A DNA stretch of 64,000 nt, taken from positions 3,038,001 to 3,102,000 of the forward strand of contig NZ_CP094656.1 in assembly GCF_030643805.1 (NCBI RefSeq), in the 5' to 3' direction. The translations under genes and the position numbers were made by a program. Source of the stretch: Alkalihalobacillus sp. AL-G (lineage in GTDB: Bacteria > Bacillota > Bacilli > Bacillales > Fictibacillaceae). Each line of letters starts with the position of its first letter. Position 1 is the stretch's first letter. Under the pieces are notes generated by a model that worked only from the letters and a program-made list of their open reading frames with translations, did not search any database and was not told the origin of the DNA. This document shows, piece by piece, positions 54,604 through 63,047 of the stretch.

Positions 54604-55189
54604 AAGTGATTTACTGAACGCAGCAAAACAAGTTTTTACCGAAAATGGATATGAAAAAACGACAATGAAGCATGTCATGAATAAAGCAAAAGTTAGTAGA
54701 GGGGGTCTATACTTTTACTTTTCGAACAAAGAAGATTTGTTCGAAGCGGTTTTAGATGAAGAACTAAAGGAAAATTTAAAAGAAGTCCATGAGTTGATCG
54801 AATCCTCAAATGAATGCTGGCCATTGTTGAAATTACTCATCAAAGGGGACGAAGATGAGCCTCCAACTGAACCGCTTGCCGAGAACCTAGGTCCAGTTAT
54901 CATTGAGTTTTTCATAACAGGGCGTAATGATTCAAGGAGGATCCAGTACGCAAAGGAGAGGTACGAAAACGCGTTTCAATTTTTCCGTCCGATTATCGAA
55001 AAAGGAATCCGAAGCGGTGAATTTTCGCCGAAGGCACCTACTGATATCATCATTAGTACGATCCTTACATTCTCTGACGGGCTATGCATATTTAAAATAC
55101 TGCTTAAGGATCATACATTACAATCCGATGAACAGGCTGATCTTTTCCTCGACTACTTACGTTATATTTTACAGGTGAAAGACTCCTGA
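54563..55189 (+). CDS. TetR-family transcriptional regulator (YfiR-like)
   Basis: A 208-residue TetR repressor. The helix-turn-helix is TTMKHVMNKAKVSRGGLYFY at about residues 34-53, with SNKEDLFEAVLDEEL following. The C-terminal ligand domain is helical. TTG 54563 has GGAG eight bases ahead and gives an N-terminus SPKVSEEHKQERR; a further in-frame start lies at 54545 and an ATG at 54557 that is too close to GGAG. It likely represses its own operon through the palindromes at 53276-53315. Confidence 0.85.
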   Translation: MSPKVSEEHKQERRSDLLNAAKQVFTENGYEKTTMKHVMNKAKVSRGGLYFYFSNKEDLFEAVLDEELKENLKEVHELIESSNECWPLLKLLIKGDEDEPPTEPLAENLGPVIIEFFITGRNDSRRIQYAKERYENAFQFFRPIIEKGIRSGEFSPKAPTDIIISTILTFSDGLCIFKILLKDHTLQSDEQADLFLDYLRYILQVKDS

Positions 55190-55193
55190 TTAA

Positions 55194-55228
55194 AAAGGAT
55201 GTCCCGAACGCCTTTGGGACGTCCTTTA
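55194..55228. terminator. Bidirectional terminator between tetR and ytmA
   Basis: AAAGGATGTCCC / GGGACGTCCTTT with A-rich and T-rich flanks, overlapping the end of ytmA. Confidence 0.85.
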
Positions 55229-56011
55229 GACGTTACGCAGCATCCACTTAAGCAGCTCGTGTGTGACCTGTCGCTTTTTTCTCGGTGAAAAGTGATGATC
55301 ATCCTCAAAATACCAGGTCACATATGATTTTTCGTGCCTCTTTAACGCTTCCTCTAATCGTAAAGCATGTTCAAATCCAACATTTTCATCATGGATACCA
55401 TGGATGACCAGTACCGGAGCACGGATGGATCCAACCACAGACAATGGCGTCCGATTCTCATACCGTTCGGGATACTTATAGACAGATCCCCCAACAGCAC
55501 GCTTCAGCATCTTGCGGAGATCGGTCCTCTCTTCGTAAGTGAGTTTCATATCAGATAGACCACCCCACACAACGACCGATTTCACGATATCGGGAAAATG
55601 TGCTGCGGTGAAAAGCGCCATTGCCCCACCTCTCGAAAAACCGAAAACATGCAACGAGTCGGTATCAACCACAGAATGACTCCCCAATACAGCTAACCCT
55701 TCATAGGCGTCGTAACGATCCTCCATACAAAAATCCTCGTGCCCTTCTCCGTCTTCATTACCACGGTAGTAGGGAGCTAAAACGACAAAGCCTCGAGAGG
55801 CAAACTGGATGATCCGAGCAACTCGTACTTTTCCGACCTGCTTAATCCCGCCTCGTAAATATAGCAATCCAGGATAGCGTCCTCCCCACGTCGGCTCTGC
55901 TAACAACCCTTTTACTCGGAGGCCCTGGCTTAAGTATGTCACGATGTATAACTTGATCTCCGAATGTGGAGATGGATATCGTTGCTTATGTATAAATGTT
56001 GGATTTTCCAA
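55226..56011 (-). CDS. ytmA: Alpha/beta-hydrolase YtmA (S9-like)
   Basis: A 261-residue serine hydrolase with an S9/prolyl-oligopeptidase-like fold. The nucleophile is in FGFSRGGAM, the Asp in VIHGIHDENV and the His in FEDDHHFSP. It has no signal peptide and probably acts on small peptides or esters in the cytoplasm. TTG 56011 follows AAGGGGATG by eight bases. It is divergent from ytlA. Confidence 0.8.
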   Translation of the reverse strand: MENPTFIHKQRYPSPHSEIKLYIVTYLSQGLRVKGLLAEPTWGGRYPGLLYLRGGIKQVGKVRVARIIQFASRGFVVLAPYYRGNEDGEGHEDFCMEDRYDAYEGLAVLGSHSVVDTDSLHVFGFSRGGAMALFTAAHFPDIVKSVVVWGGLSDMKLTYEERTDLRKMLKRAVGGSVYKYPERYENRTPLSVVGSIRAPVLVIHGIHDENVGFEHALRLEEALKRHEKSYVTWYFEDDHHFSPRKKRQVTHELLKWMLRNV

Positions 56012-56102
56012 TGTAACATCCCCTTGTTATTTCAGTAGGCGAACACACATGTTTATGTCCCTTCATAGACTAATACATCTATAAGTGTGTGGAGGGATAA
56101 CG

Positions 56103-57107
56103 ATGACCAAATGGTTTCGACGTTATATTATAGGAGCATTTACAGCAATATTCATACTATCACTTTTCGCAGTTGGGTGCTCAAACAACTCTGGTGCCGA
56201 TAAAGTACGAGTTGCAGAGGTTACCCGATCGATTTTCTACGCTCCTCAGTACGTGGCGATTGAAAAAGGCTTTTTTGAAGAAGAAGGAATCGAAATCGAG
56301 CTGACAACCACATGGGGTGGAGATAAAACGATGACCGCCCTGTTATCAGACGGTGCTGATATTGCTCTCGTAGGCTCTGAAACATCAATCTATGTTTATG
56401 CACAAGGTACAAATGATCCTGTAATCAACTTCGCCCAGCTTACCCAAACCGACGGAACCTTCCTCGTTGCGAGAGAGAAGCCGGAGACGTTCTCATGGGA
56501 ACAGCTGAAGGGCAGCACCTTCCTCGGACAACGAAAAGGCGGTATGCCCCAAATGGCCGGTGAATTTGCTCTAAAACAGCATGGTATCAACCCGCATGAA
56601 GATATGAACATGATTCAAAACGTAGATTACGCAAACATTCCGAACGCATTTGCGTCAGGTACGGGTGATTATGTACAGCTGTTTGAACCGACTGCAAGCC
56701 TATTTGAAATCGAGGGTGTTGGACACATTGTCGCTTCATTCGGTAAGGAATCCGGTAAAATTCCTTACACGACTTTTATGACAAAAGAAAGCTTCCTAAA
56801 GGATAACAAAGACGTAGTTGAACGTTTTACTCGCGCCTTATATAAAGCACAGCAGTGGGTAGACAGCCATAGTGCGAAAGAAATCGCAACCGTCATACAA
56901 CCGTATTTTAAGGATACCCCGATCGATTTGATCGAAACCGTAACAGACCGCTACAAGAGTCAGCATAGCTTTGCAACAAACCCGATCCTTGACGTTGAGG
57001 AGTGGAACAACCTGCAAACGATTATGAATGAGGCGGGAGAACTCCCTCAAGAGGTCAAACACGACGTTCTCGTTAATACAGAAATAGCTGAAAGTGTCGC
57101 GAAATAA
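56103..57107 (+). CDS. ytlA: ABC transporter substrate-binding lipoprotein YtlA
   Basis: A 334-residue lipoprotein: signal peptide with the lipobox LFAVGC (Cys at residue 26), then the NMT1/SsuA-like periplasmic-binding fold starting VAEVTRSIFYAPQYVAIEKG. The family binds small molecules such as sulfonates, nitrate or HMP; the ligand of YtlA is not settled. ATG 56103 follows TGGAGGG. It is the first gene of ytlA-ytlC-ytlD. Confidence 0.85.
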   Translation: MTKWFRRYIIGAFTAIFILSLFAVGCSNNSGADKVRVAEVTRSIFYAPQYVAIEKGFFEEEGIEIELTTTWGGDKTMTALLSDGADIALVGSETSIYVYAQGTNDPVINFAQLTQTDGTFLVAREKPETFSWEQLKGSTFLGQRKGGMPQMAGEFALKQHGINPHEDMNMIQNVDYANIPNAFASGTGDYVQLFEPTASLFEIEGVGHIVASFGKESGKIPYTTFMTKESFLKDNKDVVERFTRALYKAQQWVDSHSAKEIATVIQPYFKDTPIDLIETVTDRYKSQHSFATNPILDVEEWNNLQTIMNEAGELPQEVKHDVLVNTEIAESVAK

Positions 57108-57123
57108 GCAAGGGGGGATAGAA

Positions 57124-57897
57124 TTGTCGTTCTTAACCATTAAACACTTAACCCATGCCTATTTCTCAACAAAATCGATAACAACTGCTTTGGATGACAT
57201 TTCACTCGAAATCGAGGAAGGAGAATTCGTTTCCTTCCTCGGCCCAAGCGGCTGTGGGAAAACAACCTTGCTATCCTTGATCGCGGGATTACTGAAACCT
57301 ACATCAGGTACCATTACGATTGACCACCAGACAATAAAGAAGCCACATCGGAAAATCGGCTACATGTTTCAACAGGATTACCTACTACCTTGGAAAACGA
57401 TTGAAGAGAATATTAACCTTGGATTGAAAATACGTGGAACGTTAAATGATTTTAACCGTTCCCTTGCCCTAGCACTGCTAGAGCAAATGAAGCTTAGTGA
57501 TACTCGGGCAAAATTTCCTCACGAATTGTCAGGTGGAATGCGTCAGCGTGTTGCACTTGTTCGGACGCTAGCGACAAATCCATCGCTTTTGCTCTTAGAT
57601 GAACCCTTCTCAGCACTCGATTACCAAACAAAGCTTAACCTTGAAAATCTTGTTTTTAAAACCTTAAAGGAACATAAAAAAACCGCCCTTCTCGTTACCC
57701 ATGATATCGGGGAGGCGGTCGCAATGTCAGATCGGGTTCTTGTTTTTTCAGCTAACCCAGGAAAAATCAAATCGATTTACTCGGTACCAGAGCACCTGCA
57801 ACGCATGAAACCGTTCGATGTAAGGCATCACGAAGACTATAAAGAGATCTTCCAGAGTATCTGGGAGGAGTTGAATCACCTTGAAAACACAAGTTGA
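57124..57897 (+). CDS. ytlC: ABC transporter ATPase YtlC
   Basis: A 257-residue ABC ATPase: Walker [14 protein letters not shown]-loop FQQDYLLPW, signature [12 protein letters not shown] and Walker [13 protein letters not shown]. It powers import together with YtlD. TTG 57124 follows AAGGGGGG. The 3' end overlaps ytlD by 17 bp. Confidence 0.9.
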   Translation: MSFLTIKHLTHAYFSTKSITTALDDISLEIEEGEFVSFLGPSGCGKTTLLSLIAGLLKPTSGTITIDHQTIKKPHRKIGYMFQQDYLLPWKTIEENINLGLKIRGTLNDFNRSLALALLEQMKLSDTRAKFPHELSGGMRQRVALVRTLATNPSLLLLDEPFSALDYQTKLNLENLVFKTLKEHKKTALLVTHDIGEAVAMSDRVLVFSANPGKIKSIYSVPEHLQRMKPFDVRHHEDYKEIFQSIWEELNHLENTS

Positions 57898-58678
57898 ACA
57901 ATCATACCAGAACTTTTTACAGAAGGAACGCTCCACAAAAATACATGTTTTGTTTACCCAACTATGCATCCTGCTCGCGTTTATCATATTATGGGAAGTT
58001 GCATCTAGATTACAATGGATCAATCCACTTCTCTTCAGCTCACCATCGAGCATCAGTCAGCTGTTTTATGAAAAAGTCGTGGATGGAACTCTTTACGTAC
58101 ATGTTTTGGTCACCTTGTCTGAAACACTCGCTGGATTTGTTATCGCGACATTTCTCGGAACGACTCTCGCGGCTTTTCTCTGGTGGATTCCTTTCATGTC
58201 ACGAGTCGCAGATCCATACTTAGTTGTCATGAATGCGATGCCAAAGGTTGCACTTGGTCCGATCCTGATTGTCGCACTCGGTCCAGGTTACTCCGCAATC
58301 ATAGCAATGGGTGTATTGATCTCACTTATCATCACTACACTTGTCGTATACAACTCTTTTCGGGAAACCGATCCGAACTATATAAAAGTCGTTCAAATGT
58401 TTGGTGGGAACAAGAGGCAAATATTTAGAGAGGTCACATTACCAGCCGCTATTCCTGCCATCATATCTACGTTAAAAGTGAACGTCGGTCTTTCCTGGGT
58501 TGGTGTTATCGTCGGTGAATTTCTTGTTTCCAAACAAGGACTCGGCTATTTGATCATCTACGGCTTCCAAGTATTCAACTTTACCCTCGTCCTGCTCAGC
58601 CTGTTCATTATTGCAATTATGGCAACCATCATGTATACAGGGGTAGGCATTCTTGAGAGGCGACTCAGAAATCGATGA
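57881..58678 (+). CDS. ytlD: ABC transporter permease YtlD
   Basis: A 265-residue permease with about six helices of the SsuC/TauC type. The EAA loop reads [20 protein letters not shown], the contact with the ATPase. The TTG start overlaps ytlC, with GGAGG about 12 bases ahead. The terminal helices are intact. The operon is convergent with ytkD, which lies 4 bp away. Confidence 0.9.
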   Translation: MKTQVEQSYQNFLQKERSTKIHVLFTQLCILLAFIILWEVASRLQWINPLLFSSPSSISQLFYEKVVDGTLYVHVLVTLSETLAGFVIATFLGTTLAAFLWWIPFMSRVADPYLVVMNAMPKVALGPILIVALGPGYSAIIAMGVLISLIITTLVVYNSFRETDPNYIKVVQMFGGNKRQIFREVTLPAAIPAIISTLKVNVGLSWVGVIVGEFLVSKQGLGYLIIYGFQVFNFTLVLLSLFIIAIMATIMYTGVGILERRLRNR

Positions 58679-58682
58679 ATAA

Positions 58683-59162
58683 TCAATCATTATCGGTCAG
58701 AGTGGACAGATATTCTAGACTTCGTTGAAGAACTTGATCTTTCATCATAAAACTGTATTTGTTTTCCTTAAATGAACTCGGCAATTGTTTCATCATCAAA
58801 GGTCCATTTGTTTCAAAATAGTGGGCCTTTACTTTCATTTTCTCAATGGTTGCAAAGTAAATGTTTTTGATAATGGTACCACCTTTTCCTTTCACGCGGT
58901 ATTGTCCAAGATAGGTTAACACATCAACAGTTGCACCGGTTTCTTCATAAACTTCTCGTACCGCGGCATCATCAGCTGTTTCGCCTTTCTCGACCTTACC
59001 TCCAGGAAACTCAATTCCTCTTCTCGGATGCTCGGTTAAAAGCCACTGCCCTTTAAACTGACAAATCACCCATACGTGCTTGGGTTCCTTTGAATAGGGA
59101 AGATCTGTAAAAGATAGTTCAACTGTATTTTGATAGTAATCTTGAAAGGTATATTGATTCAT
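58683..59162 (-). CDS. ytkD: Nucleoside triphosphatase YtkD (Nudix)
   Basis: A 159-residue Nudix hydrolase that in B. subtilis removes 8-oxo-dGTP and acts on other NTPs. The Nudix box is GGKVEKGETADDAAVREVYE and following EETG. ATG 59162 (MNQYTFQDYYQNTVELSF) matches the known N-terminus and has GGAG ten bases ahead; an upstream ATG at 59234 lacks a site. It is convergent with ytlD by 4 bp. Confidence 0.88.
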   Translation of the reverse strand: MNQYTFQDYYQNTVELSFTDLPYSKEPKHVWVICQFKGQWLLTEHPRRGIEFPGGKVEKGETADDAAVREVYEETGATVDVLTYLGQYRVKGKGGTIIKNIYFATIEKMKVKAHYFETNGPLMMKQLPSSFKENKYSFMMKDQVLQRSLEYLSTLTDND

Positions 59163-59307
59163 ATTGTCATAACTCCAATTGTCATTTGCCTTATGTCCTA
59201 ATGTATTTGTTTCATTCGAACACTTTCTTTTCAACTAGATGTTCAGCATCTTCTTTAAACTATTGTATGAAAACTAACAATCGATTGTCCAATATTCCTT
59301 AACTAAT

Positions 59308-59340
59308 TTTAAAAAACTTGGCTAGCGCCAAGTTTTTGCC
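59308..59340 (+). repeat. R1 intergenic repeat, partial
   Basis: TAAAAAACTTGGCTAGCGCC-AAGTTTTTGCCC: the left hairpin of R1 with a T-tract; the right half is absent. It may serve as a terminator. Confidence 0.6.
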
Positions 59341-59375
59341 CTAAAGAAAGTGACTGGCCTAAACCACCCACTTTC

Positions 59376-60005
59376 TTAATTGTACGTATACTCAACATCG
59401 TTAATCTTCCATTTCCCATCCTGCTCTTTAAACGTTAAGTTGATTTTATAGTTTCCATATAGGTCTGATTTATTTATTTGGGTCAAGGTGTAGTTCTCTT
59501 CGCTTACTTCCGTCAAATCTGCTGGTTCGCCCATAATGATCCATGGTGGCAATTCAGTTGGTATGATGTACAGTTCACCATTCTTCTCTTCATATAATCC
59601 ATCAACATAGTAACGTGCAATTTCAGGCGAGGAATATTGACTTAAGTATTCAACAAGTTGTTGTTTTGTCGTGAATGTCATTACTTTATATTCATCATCG
59701 GCTGGTTGGACGATTTCATCCATAAAGTGATCAGCAATTTGCAGAAAATCACCTTTTGTTGGTTGTTTCGGTTCGGGGGTATGGACAGTTGTATAAGTTT
59801 GTACCTTTTCTTTCGATTCTTCCTCAAGCTTTATCGAACTGGATGTCATTACTAGTTCAGCAGGAAGCTCAATTGGCTCCTTCGCAAATTCCTTTTTCGG
59901 AAGTTCACCCGACGTTACATTTTGTGGTGCAGAAGGTTGCCATAACCAAAATGCACCTAAAGCGATGACTAGACCTACTCCAAAAGATAAAATTCCTTTT
60001 CTCAC
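59376..60005 (-). CDS. Membrane-anchored protein of unknown function
   Basis: A 209-residue protein with an N-terminal anchor (residues 7-22) and a long polar linker (about 25-85). The extracytoplasmic domain is about 110 residues (GDFLQIADHFMDEIVQPADD to the end) and resembles NTF2-like lipoprotein domains. I do not recognise it with confidence. A GGGGGAGAG site precedes the ATG. No partner gene is adjacent. Confidence 0.7.
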   Translation of the reverse strand: MRKGILSFGVGLVIALGAFWLWQPSAPQNVTSGELPKKEFAKEPIELPAELVMTSSSIKLEEESKEKVQTYTTVHTPEPKQPTKGDFLQIADHFMDEIVQPADDEYKVMTFTTKQQLVEYLSQYSSPEIARYYVDGLYEEKNGELYIIPTELPPWIIMGEPADLTEVSEENYTLTQINKSDLYGNYKINLTFKEQDGKWKINDVEYTYN

Positions 60006-60396
60006 TGCTCTCTCCCCCTTTATATCTTTTTAACTATCATTATTTTAAACAACTATTAGTAGTACTATACCTTTCCCTAACTATACGTAAACATTCCCTA
60101 AAAGTTCCATGTTAATTTATTACTGAATTCCATTGGTAGTGTGTAATCCCCTGCCTATTAATAGTGACTTATGACAAAAGGACTAAAAAAATCGTTCGTC
60201 AATATTTTCGTCTTTTTAGACATCGTGTAGAATTTGCATTTGTTTTCATGGAATAATGAAAAATCATGACGAATCATGGCATGTTGATCTAATTGTGTAT
60301 GAATAAAAAGGTTGACTCCATCAGTGTTCGGACTCCTACCAACATTAAGCTGTTGAATGTAAGAAAGTACCGACACTCTTGTTGGGTCAACCTCGT
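60006..60396. other. Intergenic interval containing one long hairpin
   Basis: 390 bp without a supported gene. The main structure is the hairpin listed at 60309-60393; the rest is AT-rich. Confidence 0.5.
60309..60393. repeat. Long imperfect hairpin
   Basis: Arms AGGTTGAC (60309-60316) / GTCAACCT (60386-60393), then AGTGTTCGG / CCGACACT, ACT / AGT and ACATT / AATGT around a short loop. About 85 nt; no T-tract at either side, so not a standard terminator. Its ends resemble those of the 11058-11142 hairpin. Confidence 0.6.
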
Positions 60397-60882
60397 TCAG
60401 GTCATTAATTCTTTTATTATGTTTTCGCAGTTTTCTGTAAAATCACGAAATCCTAGCCTGTCTATTCTGAAAATAGGTGAATCGACAAGACTGTGAGTAT
60501 ATAAGATTTCAACCTGTTGATAAACCCGGAACAGTTGATCAGCTAGTTTAGGATCCAACTTTGCAATTTCATACTTTACTTCATCCCATTCATCCAGACG
60601 AAAATTATACACTTTTCCAAACACTTTTTCTGTACCCTGGATCTCTACATTCCCATGTTCTAAAAAATCCTGTAAACTGCCACCATTTTGAGGTACTTTA
60701 CGTAAATATAATTTCAGATTATCCTGTAATTCCTGCATCAAAGTGGTTTTTGCAAGTTCCTTCGCTGTTTGCTGCCTTTGAATTAAATCTTCTTTCATCC
60801 TTAATTTTTGTCTAAAATAAACAGCACCTAAGGTAGAGAAAACACTGACTACCATGGACACTAAAAAATAGGTCCACTCCAT
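60397..60882 (-). CDS. Membrane-anchored coiled-coil protein, unknown
   Basis: A 161-residue protein with one N-terminal membrane helix (residues 4-22) and a cytoplasmic mostly helical region (KLRMKEDLIQRQQTAKELAK and onward). GGAGG precedes the ATG. I do not recognise the family. It lies 68 bp ahead of the hairpin on the minus strand and is not closely linked to the holin gene behind it. Confidence 0.65.
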   Translation of the reverse strand: MEWTYFLVSMVVSVFSTLGAVYFRQKLRMKEDLIQRQQTAKELAKTTLMQELQDNLKLYLRKVPQNGGSLQDFLEHGNVEIQGTEKVFGKVYNFRLDEWDEVKYEIAKLDPKLADQLFRVYQQVEILYTHSLVDSPIFRIDRLGFRDFTENCENIIKELMT

Positions 60883-60962
60883 GTTAAAACCTCCAGCTTG
60901 TACTCCCCCATTACATTATATGACTAAGACAACTATTGGAACTCAACTTTTGAACAAATAAG

Positions 60963-60993
60963 AAAAAAGAGGCTGACTCAGCTTCAGCCCCCT
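60963..60993 (-). terminator. Terminator of the holin gene
   Basis: GGGGGCTGA / TCAGCCTC followed by TTTTTTC on the minus strand, directly after the stop. Confidence 0.85.
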
Positions 60994-61263
60994 TCAACGC
61001 TTCCTTCTTTTCGGTACAATTCTATATTTTCCGAACTCATACAAGCCTGTTGCTGCTAATCCAGCTATTCCACCAGCCCAAATTCTTAACACCCAATCTA
61101 AGTCTGTTAATGGGTATGCCAACAAACCAACTGCGATTCCGATTAATAAACTAACTAAGGAAACGTAACGCTTTGAAATATGAACCGTTCGTTTTACCAC
61201 TTCAGTTAAGCCCGTTACTATCGGGGCCATTACGGAGGCAAACAATAAAACCTGTTCTATCAT
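60994..61263 (-). CDS. Holin of the A118 family, not in a prophage
   Basis: An 89-residue protein with two or three hydrophobic helices (APIVTGLTEVVKR, SLVSLLIGIAVGLLAYPL, WAGGIAGLAATGLYEFGKYR) and a basic tail, as in A118-type holins such as Hol118. ATG 61263 follows GGGGGG. No endolysin or other phage gene is nearby, so it may be a domesticated or stray gene, or have a different membrane role. Confidence 0.7.
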   Translation of the reverse strand: MIEQVLLFASVMAPIVTGLTEVVKRTVHISKRYVSLVSLLIGIAVGLLAYPLTDLDWVLRIWAGGIAGLAATGLYEFGKYRIVPKRRKR

Positions 61264-61688
61264 TGGACATTCCCCCCATTCAAGTGTGTTCAAAAAGTGG
61301 ACAAATCAGCAGCAAGTGGATTTTTGATTAATATTCCACGCGATTACACCGCTGCCCTCTTTTTATCTTCAAAATGGTCTAATCGTATGAATTAAGCATA
61401 TGGTTATTATATTTTGAAAAAACCATTCCTAGAACGATTGGCAAACCTATGCGATTTCATAATCCTTTGAAGAGGAAGATTCAATCTCTTAAAAGGATGA
61501 ATGAAGTCTTTGAACTAATTTTATTGAAGTAATGTATTGATGCTGTAAAAATTAGGATTTAGATGAATACTTCTCCTAGTTCAATGAAACAATGAATGTA
61601 GAAGCATTTGTTCAAAATTCTTTTATCATATGGTTCGATTTTGAACAACTATAAGAAGTGTAAATTTAAGAACTATAGGAGTGGAAAA
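61264..61688. other. Intergenic interval before a small gene
   Basis: 425 bp with no supported coding sequence. The GTTCAAAA hairpin at 61609-61647 is its main structure; a single GTGTTCAAAAAG lies beside the holin start. Confidence 0.45.
61609..61647 (+). repeat. GTTCAAAA / TTTTGAAC hairpin, copy 3
   Basis: TGTTCAAAAT (61609-61618) and ATTTTGAACA (61638-61647), perfect 10 bp arms, 42 bp before a small plus-strand gene. Confidence 0.7.
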
Positions 61689-61901
61689 ATGACAAAAGAA
61701 TACGACCTTTATCTTATTCAATTAGAAAATAACAAAATGAATTGGTGGGATTATGCAAGAAAAGTTCCGACTGAATGCAGACCACCTATATACTCCAACT
61801 ATTGGACGTATTTGAGGAATCGGAAAAGTGCATCGAAACGTTGGATTAAAGAAGCTGAATGGCGAATGGAAGCAAGGAGAAAAGGGTTACTTGACTCATA
61901 A
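61689..61901 (+). CDS. Small basic protein, 70 residues, unknown
   Basis: ATG 61689 follows AGGAGTGG by seven bases and gives a 70-residue basic protein rich in Trp, Arg and Lys (SNYWTYLRNRKSASKRWIKE). No membrane segment or known family. A start at 61608 in the same frame lies inside the hairpin and has no site. Confidence 0.6.
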   Translation: MTKEYDLYLIQLENNKMNWWDYARKVPTECRPPIYSNYWTYLRNRKSASKRWIKEAEWRMEARRKGLLDS

Positions 61902-61943
61902 GTATAGCTGAAAGCTGATGGGCTAAATACATTCTGAACGCAT

Positions 61944-62038
61944 AAAGAAAACTCGGCGATTGCCGAGCCTTAAGGCGAAAGCAGAGTCGTAGTTGCCCTT
62001 ATACTATAGAAAGTATTTATACTTTCTTAACGTGCAAA
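61944..62038 (+). repeat. R1 intergenic repeat
   Basis: AAAGAAAACTCGGCGATTGC-CGAGCCTTAAGG at the left, TTATACTATAGAAAGTA in the middle, and TACTTTCTTAACGTGCAAAG at the right; nearly identical to the 26.1 kb copy. Confidence 0.8.
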
Positions 62039-62062
62039 GGACTGACCCCCCAGTCAGTCCTT
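62037..62062. terminator. Bidirectional terminator beside the R1 repeat
   Basis: AAGGACTGACC / GGTCAGTCCTT-type stem (AAGGACTGAC ... GTCAGTCCTT), perfect 10 bp arms around six bases. Confidence 0.8.
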
Positions 62063-62082
62063 ATTAAAAGAGTAATACTAGT

Positions 62083-62280
62083 TTAACAACCAGCTTTATG
62101 TAGTCTCACAAACAAATCGTTTAATTTACGAATTCTCTTTTCTTCACTATTCTTTTGCCCTGTTTCAATATCAGTCAGCTCGCAGCTTACCAATTCAGAA
62201 GCGTATTTTTGTTGGATCACCACATCTAATAGTAATGCCTTTTCTTCATCAGACAATCTCAACATCGTTGAAGTACTCAT
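62083..62280 (-). CDS. Small protein, 65 residues, unknown
   Basis: ATG 62280 follows AAGGGGG by six bases and encodes a 65-residue helical, charged protein (RLSDEEKALLLDVVIQQKYA). No domain is recognised. A longer frame to 62391 exists but lacks a ribosome site. It is convergent with the 70-residue gene and shares a terminator. Confidence 0.55.
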   Translation of the reverse strand: MSTSTMLRLSDEEKALLLDVVIQQKYASELVSCELTDIETGQKNSEEKRIRKLNDLFVRLHKAGC

Positions 62281-62513
62281 ATCCATCCCCCTTAAAAGTT
62301 CCTTACTAACATTATAAACATATAAGGTTGATGTAGAAAGGGTTTTTAACGAATAATCACCCAATCTAAATATTGGAAATAGATGAAACACTTGTCACGT
62401 AAGGCTTTAGACCGTTTTTAGTATATTGAATTTTTTCAAAATATTTAAATTCCTATTATTTCTATAGGTGATATATTATCCCAATAAAACAAAAAACGAC
62501 AAGATTTCATCGT

Positions 62514-62549
62514 ACGAAAAAAGGATGACCATAATCAATCAGTCACCCA
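62514..62549 (-). terminator. Terminator of the 61-residue membrane gene
   Basis: GGGTGAC / GTCATCC stem followed by TTTTTTCG on the minus strand, 55 bp beyond the stop. Confidence 0.7.
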
Positions 62550-62603
62550 TATAAACAAGTCGTGCATTCACAACAACTGCTTATTAATAATCTCATCACC
62601 TTT

Positions 62604-62789
62604 TTAGACACCGTTATGTAATGAAACTAGATAAACCCATAGAACGGCGCCGCAAAATATTCCAGCATTGAACAGCATGTTGAACCAGCGTTCAGAAATG
62701 CCTTTTACAACCGTTTTGATGAACACCAGAATACTCGTATACCCAATTAAAAACATAGCCATCGGCAATAAGACTTGATAAGAAGTCAT
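62604..62789 (-). CDS. Small membrane protein, 61 residues, unknown
   Basis: Two hydrophobic helices (about residues 5-25 and 36-55) joined by a basic loop KTVVKGISERW. ATG 62789 has GGAG about ten bases upstream. Not recognised. A terminator behind it supports expression. Confidence 0.55.
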   Translation of the reverse strand: MTSYQVLLPMAMFLIGYTSILVFIKTVVKGISERWFNMLFNAGIFCGAVLWVYLVSLHNGV

Positions 62790-63047
62790 TCCATTCCAAC
62801 TCCCTCATCAAACATCTCATAAACCGAAGAAAAGCGAAATCGTGATGGCAGCTGGCTGGCATATTGCTTGTCCGCAATGAAGCCCCTTTAGCTTTGCGAC
62901 GCCATTTTTCAATGGGTTTGCCTTTATCCTACGATTTATAAGATATCCCCTTTTTTCAGAATCTTATGTATATTATACTATTTATGACGAAATTTGTCAT
63001 CCCTTAGTTAGTATTTACTATGTTTTATTTCAAAAGAGGTGAATCGA

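Noticed and set aside
60994-62789. Prophage remnant
   Set aside because: Apart from one holin-like gene there is no phage gene, attachment site or integrase, so the small genes here cannot be called a prophage.
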